DNA of 64,000 nucleotides from Dermacentor variabilis (lineage: Eukaryota > Arthropoda > Arachnida > Ixodida > Ixodidae), in the NCBI RefSeq assembly GCF_050947875.1, contig NC_134568.1:264576815-264640814 (forward strand), written 5' to 3'. The position numbers and the translations under genes are program-made. Under the pieces are notes generated by a model, which was given only the letters and a program-made list of their open reading frames with translations, was not told the DNA's origin and did no database searches. Position 1 is the stretch's first letter. Each line of letters opens with the position of its first letter. Positions 58,479 to 64,000 of the stretch are shown piece by piece.

Positions 58479-59717
58479 CGGGTGTCACCCCGCCAGAGCG
58501 ATATTATGGAGGCTGAGGTAAAGAAAATGCTACAGCTCGGTGTTATTGAGGCAGGTGAGAGTGATTATACCTCCCCTTTGATTTTAGTTGAGGTACCGGG
58601 CAAGGAACCTCGTCCTTGCGTCGACTACCGCAGGCTTAATTCCATCACTAAGGATCAAATTTATCCGATCCCTAACATCGAGGAGCGCCTTGAGAAAGTT
58701 AGTAGCGCTCAGTTTATTTCCACCCTAGATCTTGTCAGGGGTTATTGGCAGGTTCCACTTACAGAAGAGGCTAGTAGGTATGCGGCGTTCATTTCACCAA
58801 TGGGAACATTCCGTCCTAAAGTGTTGAGTTTTGGTTTGAAGAACGCGCCATACTGTTTTTCAAGTCTCATGGATAAAGTGTTGCGGGGACAGCAAGAATT
58901 CGCTTTACCGTATCTAGACGACGTAGCGATATTCTCCGCATCCTGGTCTGAGCATATGGCACACTTGCGGGCAGTGCTAACCCGCCTGCGCGAAGCGGGC
59001 TTGACAGTCAAGGCTCCTAAGTGCCAGTTAGCACAGGCCGAGGTTGTCTACCTCGGTCACGTGATTGGTCAGGGTCGTCGCCGCCCCTCTGAAATAAAAG
59101 TGGCCGCTGTGCGAGACTTTCCGCAACCGCGCACCAAGACCGATATTCGGTCGTTCTTGGGTGTCGCCGGCTACTATCAGAGGTACATCCCTAGGTACTC
59201 TGATATCGCGGCTCCCCTGACGGATGCTCTAAGAAAGACAGAGCCTCAAACAGTCGTCTGGGACGAGACCAAGGAAAGAGCTTTTAGCGCCCTAAAGAGT
59301 GCCCTAACAAGCCAGCCTGTGCTACGATCGCCAGACTATACAAAAGGGTTCATTGTTCAGTGCGATGCTAGTGAGCGAGGCATGGGCGTTGTACTGTGCC
59401 AACGGGAAAAGGGAGAAGTAGAACACCCCGTCCTGTATGCTAGTCGTAAGCTGACCAGTCGTGAGCAGGCGTATAGCGCCACCGAGAAAGAGTGTGCGTG
59501 TCTCGTGTGGGCCGTTCAGAAATTGTCATGCTATCTAGCCGGCTCGAGGTTTATCATTGAGACGGATCACTGCCCTCTCCAATGGCTGCAGACCATCTCT
59601 CCCAAAAATGGCCGCCTCCTGCGCTGGAGCCTCGCTTTACAACAATATTCCTTTGAGGTGCGTTACAAAAAGGGGAGTCTCAACGGTAACGCCGATGGCT
59701 TAAGTCGAAGCCCCTAA
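58479..59717 (+). pseudogene. pol: Pol part 2: reverse transcriptase and RNase H
   Basis: Continues the frame after the TAA at 58476 with no good start of its own. Residues are counted from the codon at 58482. Reverse transcriptase shows Pro-Cys-Val-Asp-Tyr-Arg (45-50), Thr-Leu-Asp-Leu (81-84, catalytic Asp83), Phe-Gly-Leu-Lys-Asn-Ala-Pro (117-123) and Tyr-Leu-Asp-Asp (144-147). The connection domain has Leu-Gly-His-Val-Ile (191-195) and Phe-Leu-Gly-Val-Ala-Gly-Tyr-Tyr-Gln-Arg-Tyr (225-235). RNase H keeps its acidic set Asp295, Glu337, Asp362 and Asp405. It ends with Ala-Asp-Gly-Leu-Ser-Arg. All catalytic residues are intact, so the only visible defect is the upstream stop. Position after integrase marks the Gmr1-like order. 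Confidence 0.92.
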
Positions 59718-60202
59718 CGTAGGAATCAGCCTCAAAATTGTTTGTTACTGATGTTTTCCTTCCTGAGGCAGGATTTGTTTTAACATATTGCTTTTGTTTA
59801 GTGTTTCAAAGTGATGATATGCTTTCTAGTGCAATTTTTCAATTTGTGGACGCGTTCTGAGTGATGCTAGACTACTGTAAGGAACTAGGCAGTGGTATAA
59901 AAAGGGGAAAGAGCCTGGCAGGGCTTAGTGAGGGTTGTGCCGTGCTTGCTGACTGAGCGGTTGAGTTTCAGCGTAGTTCTAACGCTTGCCGGGAACGAGA
60001 ACAAAAATGTGAACTCTCCCGAAGTCACTTTGCAGTGTCCCGTGCGAACCTGAACGAGAGAACGAGGCCTTCTCTGTGCGCTGCGCTCAAGAAACGTCGA
60101 GGGACGCCCGACTTCGGTTATGTGCATCATCGAGCGACATCCCTCCGGACAGCGGATGCAGTCCCCTGTCCATCGGGATCTCCTTCCCCCGGCGGGGCGG
60201 TC
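59718..60202 (+). other. 3' untranslated part before the 3' LTR
   Basis: 485 bp without coding capacity. A TATA-like TATAAAAA lies at 59896-59903. The bases right before the LTR (GGCGGGGCGGTC) form only a poor polypurine tract. Confidence 0.7.
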
Positions 60203-60969
60203 TGTTGCGTTTCGCCTGCGACACGTGGTTTTGCCGGCGCGACTGCGGCGGGGCGGCAGACATTTTGGCCCGATCGTCGTCGCCGCAACACTCATCGGCA
60301 GGTGTTTCCAGGCGCGACTGCGGCGATGCGACCGCAAAGGATCACCCTCTCATTCCAGTCATTGTGCCCGAAATAGGCGATGCCAAAGCAGGGATCATCC
60401 TCTCATTCCAGTCATTGTGCCCGAAACAGGCGATGCCAAAGCAGGGATCATCCTCTCATTCCAGTCATTGTGCCCGAAACAGGCGATGCCAAAGCAGGGA
60501 TCATCCCCTCATTACAGTCATTGTGCCCGACCGGCATCGCTACAACAGGGTGCTACGAGATCGTGCTCGACATGGTGCTACGGCAGCGCTACGACAGCGT
60601 GCGTCACCATTAGCCCATTGTACATTCACGTGCTCGTCTTTTGAGGGGTTCCTTCTTGCCCTCAACTGCGAGAGTATAAAAACAGCTGCCCCGGACGCCA
60701 AAAGGAGGGCTCCGATTTCTTCTGTTGAGTGAAGTGCTCTCCCGTCTCTCTACTTCGGTCAAACCTGACCGCCAACTCTTTGCGATGTTAAAATAAACAA
60801 GTTGTTTCGTTGTTACCAGTCGACTCATGCTTTGCCGGGACCTTCGGATGCTTCCAGTTGTACCCCAGGCCGCCAGGCCAACGCTACCCTTGGGGCTTGC
60901 GACCCAGGTACAACCACGGGCGTCAGCGCCGAGTTCCCAACAGATCGTACCAGCGGTCGGATCCAAACA
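60203..60969 (+). repeat. 3' LTR (767 bp)
   Basis: Colinear with 54124-54890 at an offset of 6,079 bp, without indels. The single difference is T at 60374 for C at 54295. Confidence 0.96.
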
Positions 60970-60973
60970 AGGG
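60970..60973. repeat. Right 4-bp target duplication of the Gmr1-like element
   Basis: AGGG, matching 54120-54123. Confidence 0.85.
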
Positions 60974-62194
60974 AGGCTAACCCGAAAAGATTCTGGTTTG
61001 CTACCCTGCAGTGTGGGAAATGAACGACGGCGCTGAGAATGAACAGGCGAGTAATGAATACTCCCTAGAGTATTGACAGTTGCCTGCGGCGCTGAGACGG
61101 CAGCAAAGGAATCTTCAAAGAAAAGACAAAAATTCTGTTGTTATGGCCCCTTGCCGGAGCTTTCTCATACACGTGCTTCGAAGCTACGCGTGTTTGTCTG
61201 CAGGAATGCAGGCGCCGATTACCAACTACGCTCGTTTGTCCATTATAATGGCGGCTATTCATTGGAGGGACAGGAGCACGGAGAACTGCTCTGAAGCTGC
61301 AACCACGTGCAACGCATTTGCGAGTTATTTTCGGCGTGGTGCCGGCCGGCGTTGGCGCGTCAATTTCACACCGCGCGATAACCCAGTCTCTCGTTACTTC
61401 CCGAAGACACACCGTACGCTATCATCGGTGTTAATCGGCATAACCATGTCCAGCCATATTCGGTCGGAAACTCAGCGCGGAGTTTGGGCCGCGCGAAATG
61501 AATGTGTCGATACTGGCCGATGCAGTGCCGAAGAAGCCTTCCCGCGGGTGCTCGGGCGCCAGCAGCGAGTTCTGTCCAAAGAACTTTTATGCAGAGCAGT
61601 TTTTAGCGCTGATATTGGCAGTTTATTGATGGCGTTTAACGTCCCAAAGCAATTGCTTCGTAAGCTAACCACTCTGATTACGAAATTTCTTGGGCCCATG
61701 GCCGTCAGAAATATTGCAACTCATCTCTGCAGGCACAACAGCGTACAATTTCTGAAGGAATCAAGAAAATCAAGAAGCTACTAAATCTGATTAGGATACA
61801 TTTCAAGATCTTCTCTCATCCTTTTATTCCTGTTCTTGTTGAACTGCACACGTATGCATTTTAGCTTATTTACATCTGTCTTCGTGTTTCGGTAGCTCTT
61901 GCGTCCGTGTTCACGATTGTTATGCTTGGAATCTAGCACTGGAGAGGGAGTTCATTTGCGCCTACTCGAGAACATTTATATGTAAGATGTAGGAAAACTT
62001 TAGAAATGATGTAACTGTAGTGTTTTCTAATCAATGCTGCTGTTATAACCATCGTTCTGGACTCAACCGTAATGTTCACGAAGAGAAGTATCTGGTAAGC
62101 ACCAGCCTCTCCTTGAATGCAGTAAATGCAGAAAAAGAAAAGAAGCACGCGGCCATTGGAGATGATGCAGCTGAGGTTTACAGATTGTTAGCAG
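60974..62194. other. Intergenic DNA, nothing firmly recognised
   Basis: A 235-codon plus-strand frame (61080-61784) has mixed composition and no domain. A short piece (TGGCGTTTAACGTCCCAAA, near 61629) resembles the end of a SINE-like repeat. I do not call a gene. Confidence 0.45.
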
Positions 62195-62335
62195 CTACTG
62201 GGGTTCTTTCACATGCACCCAATTCACGGTGCTCGAGAGTTTTTGCATACCACCCTCATGGGAACACGGACGCTGTATACTCGGGAGTTGAACCCGCGAC
62301 TTCATACTCAGAATGAGTGTCATGCATAGTCACTA
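62195..62335 (-). mobile_element. Decayed SINE remnant (Ruka-like)
   Basis: GGGGTTCTTTCACATGCACCC-like and AGTTGAACCCGCGACTTC blocks occur in the order of the SINE at 17383-17621, same strand. They mark its body and B-box region (GAAGTCGCGGGTTCAA on the minus strand). The 3' part is missing, and divergence is high. Confidence 0.55.
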
Positions 62336-62721
62336 CATTATGTTTATTTCTGAATTTAGAGCATAATCGTGCGGAAAAGTTGAAGGATATCATTTTCCAT
62401 AGTCAAATGTTATTGCAATAATTCTTGTAATACTATTGTGTGCTCTGACGTCCACAATTTAAAACGCCACTCTATGCATATATATTTATTCATTACATTC
62501 TTGCTATTCAATAGACAAACAACATCGCCTTTAAGTCCACCAAGAAAGCGCTCTCGCCAGCGCCCGCGGGCCAGCCTTCGTCGTGTAGCTGAGACCATTG
62601 ACAGCCTTCTGGAGAGAACTTTTAATAGAGCAAGCCTATAAGACCTCTCCTGTTAGCCTACCGCAAAGCGCCGATAAACGAAGCCACCCGCCGCGGCTAT
62701 CCAGTGGCGATGGCGTTCTGC

Positions 62722-62724
62722 TAA
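62722..62724. repeat. TAA target duplication (left)
   Basis: TAA, matched at 63309-63311. Confidence 0.75.
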
Positions 62725-63308
62725 AGGCGGATCCACACGACGGACCAAATTGCTCTTTTGGACCGCGGTCCGCGCATCACGTGATAGGACGTCACCAGTT
62801 CGTGCGTACCGCCGTTGGCCCGCGCAAGACCGCGGCCCTCGCGGTCCAACAAATCGCCGAGGCTTTTCCCGCTTCAGTTTTGGCGGCGGACCGCATGCGA
62901 ACCGCAGCGATTTTGGCGCAGCCAATGAATGTTGTCCGGCAACAGAGTGTCTTCAGCCAAATCCAATCTAGTTTTCGGCTCAGCAAAAGCCAGTCGTTTC
63001 ATGTCCGCCGTTCCGCCTACACGTGCGTGCAGCATATATATTTTTGAAACACCGTGTCCTCTTGGAGTGACGAGGAGGTTTTTTATTTTGTATCCCTCGT
63101 TGAGCAGTTCCCGGCTTTGTGGAACTCGAGCCGGAATGATAACAATGATAACACTGGCTGAGTGTGTAGCTGGTTGGTCTGCTCTGCCGTCTGCTATGGC
63201 GGTCCGCCGTGTGGATGTGCTCTGCGCCGGACCGGACCGCGGCGGGCCATGACGTCGCATCACGTGACCGAGCGGCCCGCGGACTTGGTTCGTCGTGTGG
63301 ATCAGCCT
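62725..63308. mobile_element. PIF/Harbinger-type MITE, 584 bp
   Basis: Left end AGGCGGATCCACACGACGG and the complement of the right end AGGCTGATCCACACGACGA match at 20 of the first 22 bases. Subterminal TCACGTGAT plus GACGTC (62777-62793 and 63251-63267) are also mirrored. TAA flanks both sides; three-base TWA duplications are the hallmark of PIF/Harbinger. The interior holds many CGGTCCGC-like motifs, including the palindrome GGACCGCGGTCC (62760-62771), and no transposase. Short frames inside are not genes. Confidence 0.8.
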
Positions 63309-64000
63309 TAACGAGCACGAGTTCGCGGGTATGATTCACTGGCACGGAGTCCGCATTCCAACCCCAGTGGGATACAAATACATTCGCAGACCGAGTATCG
63401 GGTACAAGTTAGAGAAAGAAGCCACCCCCACCCCCCGCCCTCTCTAGTGGTCACAATAAATCCAAAGCCCTTCAGTACGCTCAGTCAAGTACAGCCTGTT
63501 CGCCTACTGTAAAGAGCTACACAGGCTGTTGGAATGTGACAGCAGTTTTTACACGTTAGTTTGTCGACAAAACGCATAAAAATTAACGAGCCAGTTGCTA
63601 CCGTTATCTCCAGCGAAAAGTCATTGTCCATATATATTCACAACAAAAACCTTCTCCGCAATTGCAACGATCAAAACCTTCTGAGACGCCTTCAATACAT
63701 TAATTTGTTCTAAGAATTCTCGAAGACATGACAGTATCTGTGCAGAAACATAGGTGTGTCGCAATACGTTCCTCGACCAATATGAGGGCAATATTAAACA
63801 GACTCGAGATGCTTGAACGCTACAGTAACTCAACCGTGCATTGCAGAGAATAGCGTGCCGAGTGTATAGCCGGCGGCCCTTCCGTTGTCTTCGTTCACAT
63901 CGTTATTGCAGCGGTTGTAGCAAATCTACAGCATGACGACTCCGGCTGTGTACTTGGCGATTCTTCTTCATGTGCCTGGGGCCACCCTCCACATCTCCAC
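63309..64000. other. Intergenic DNA, nothing recognised
   Basis: The first three bases are the right TAA duplication. A small C-rich run lies near 63425. No gene or element is recognised. Confidence 0.6.

Larger units (their letters stand above)
54124..60969 (+). mobile_element. Complete Gmr1-like Ty3/gypsy retrotransposon, 6,846 bp
   Basis: Two colinear 767-bp LTRs (TG...CA) enclose a leader with a primer-binding site, gag and a long pol. AGGG duplications flank the unit. All coding parts share one frame. Pol order is protease, integrase, reverse transcriptase, RNase H. Normal Ty3/gypsy elements carry integrase last, whereas Gmr1-like elements place it before reverse transcriptase, as here. 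Integrase and reverse transcriptase are joined by about 90 unbroken codons, so a chance rearrangement is unlikely. The frame has an in-frame TGA at 56280 and TAA at 58476, so this copy should not produce full Pol. LTRs differ at one base (54295 C, 60374 T), so it is a very recent insertion. No envelope gene is present. Confidence 0.93.

Noticed and set aside
54596..59717. Endogenous retrovirus with envelope
   Set aside because: RNase H is followed by 485 bp without coding capacity; no envelope frame exists, so it is an LTR retrotransposon.
61080..61784. 235-codon frame after the Gmr1-like element
   Set aside because: No domain or codon-bias signal; overlaps an apparent SINE-end fragment.

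Overview
This window looks like gene-poor, repeat-rich nuclear DNA from a hard tick (Ixodidae). The case rests on repeat families. A tRNA-headed, Ruka-like SINE is present as one intact copy and two decayed ones. RTE-type, CR1-like and R1/Jockey-like LINE pieces occur, with a Penelope-like end carrying a hammerhead-like motif, several MITEs and long microsatellites. The tick assignment uses my memory of these families and was not tested by a search. There are no operons, ribosome binding sites, rRNA genes, CRISPR arrays or intact host genes. The only host coding sequence I can argue for is a short GC3-rich exon at about 17.8 kb that resembles the start of an APCDD1 domain.

Layout. 0-21 kb: mostly intergenic or intronic DNA with GC-rich islands, a PLE terminal piece (2.4 kb), a 271-bp GATA array, an RTE 3' end, SINEs, a mariner-type MITE and two candidate exons. 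21.2-26.8 kb: a nested pair. A complete but mutated RTE-type LINE (+) with a tRNA-like head and an 11-bp target duplication sits inside the reverse transcriptase frame of an older minus-strand LINE. 27-53 kb: decayed LINE fragments (R1-like, CR1-like, RTE-like), three non-autonomous inverted-repeat elements or hairpins, an endonuclease fragment and more GC islands.

53.5-61 kb: a minus-strand solo LTR with ATAT duplications, then a complete 6,846-bp Ty3/gypsy-class element with 767-bp LTRs and AGGG duplications. Its domain order is Gag, protease, integrase, reverse transcriptase, RNase H. Integrase precedes reverse transcriptase, which is the Gmr1-like, copia-style order. Its Gag carries a region that reads like a SCAN domain. 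The LTRs differ at one base of 767, yet the reading frame is cut by two in-frame stops. 61-64 kb: a SINE remnant and a 584-bp PIF/Harbinger-type MITE with TAA duplications.

The genes do not form a pathway. They are layers of mobile elements whose order can be read from nesting, duplications and divergence. The most interesting objects are the Gmr1-like element with the SCAN-like Gag, the RTE element that begins with a tRNA-like promoter, the PLE hammerhead remnant, the 86-nt hairpin at 45.3 kb and the APCDD1-like exon.
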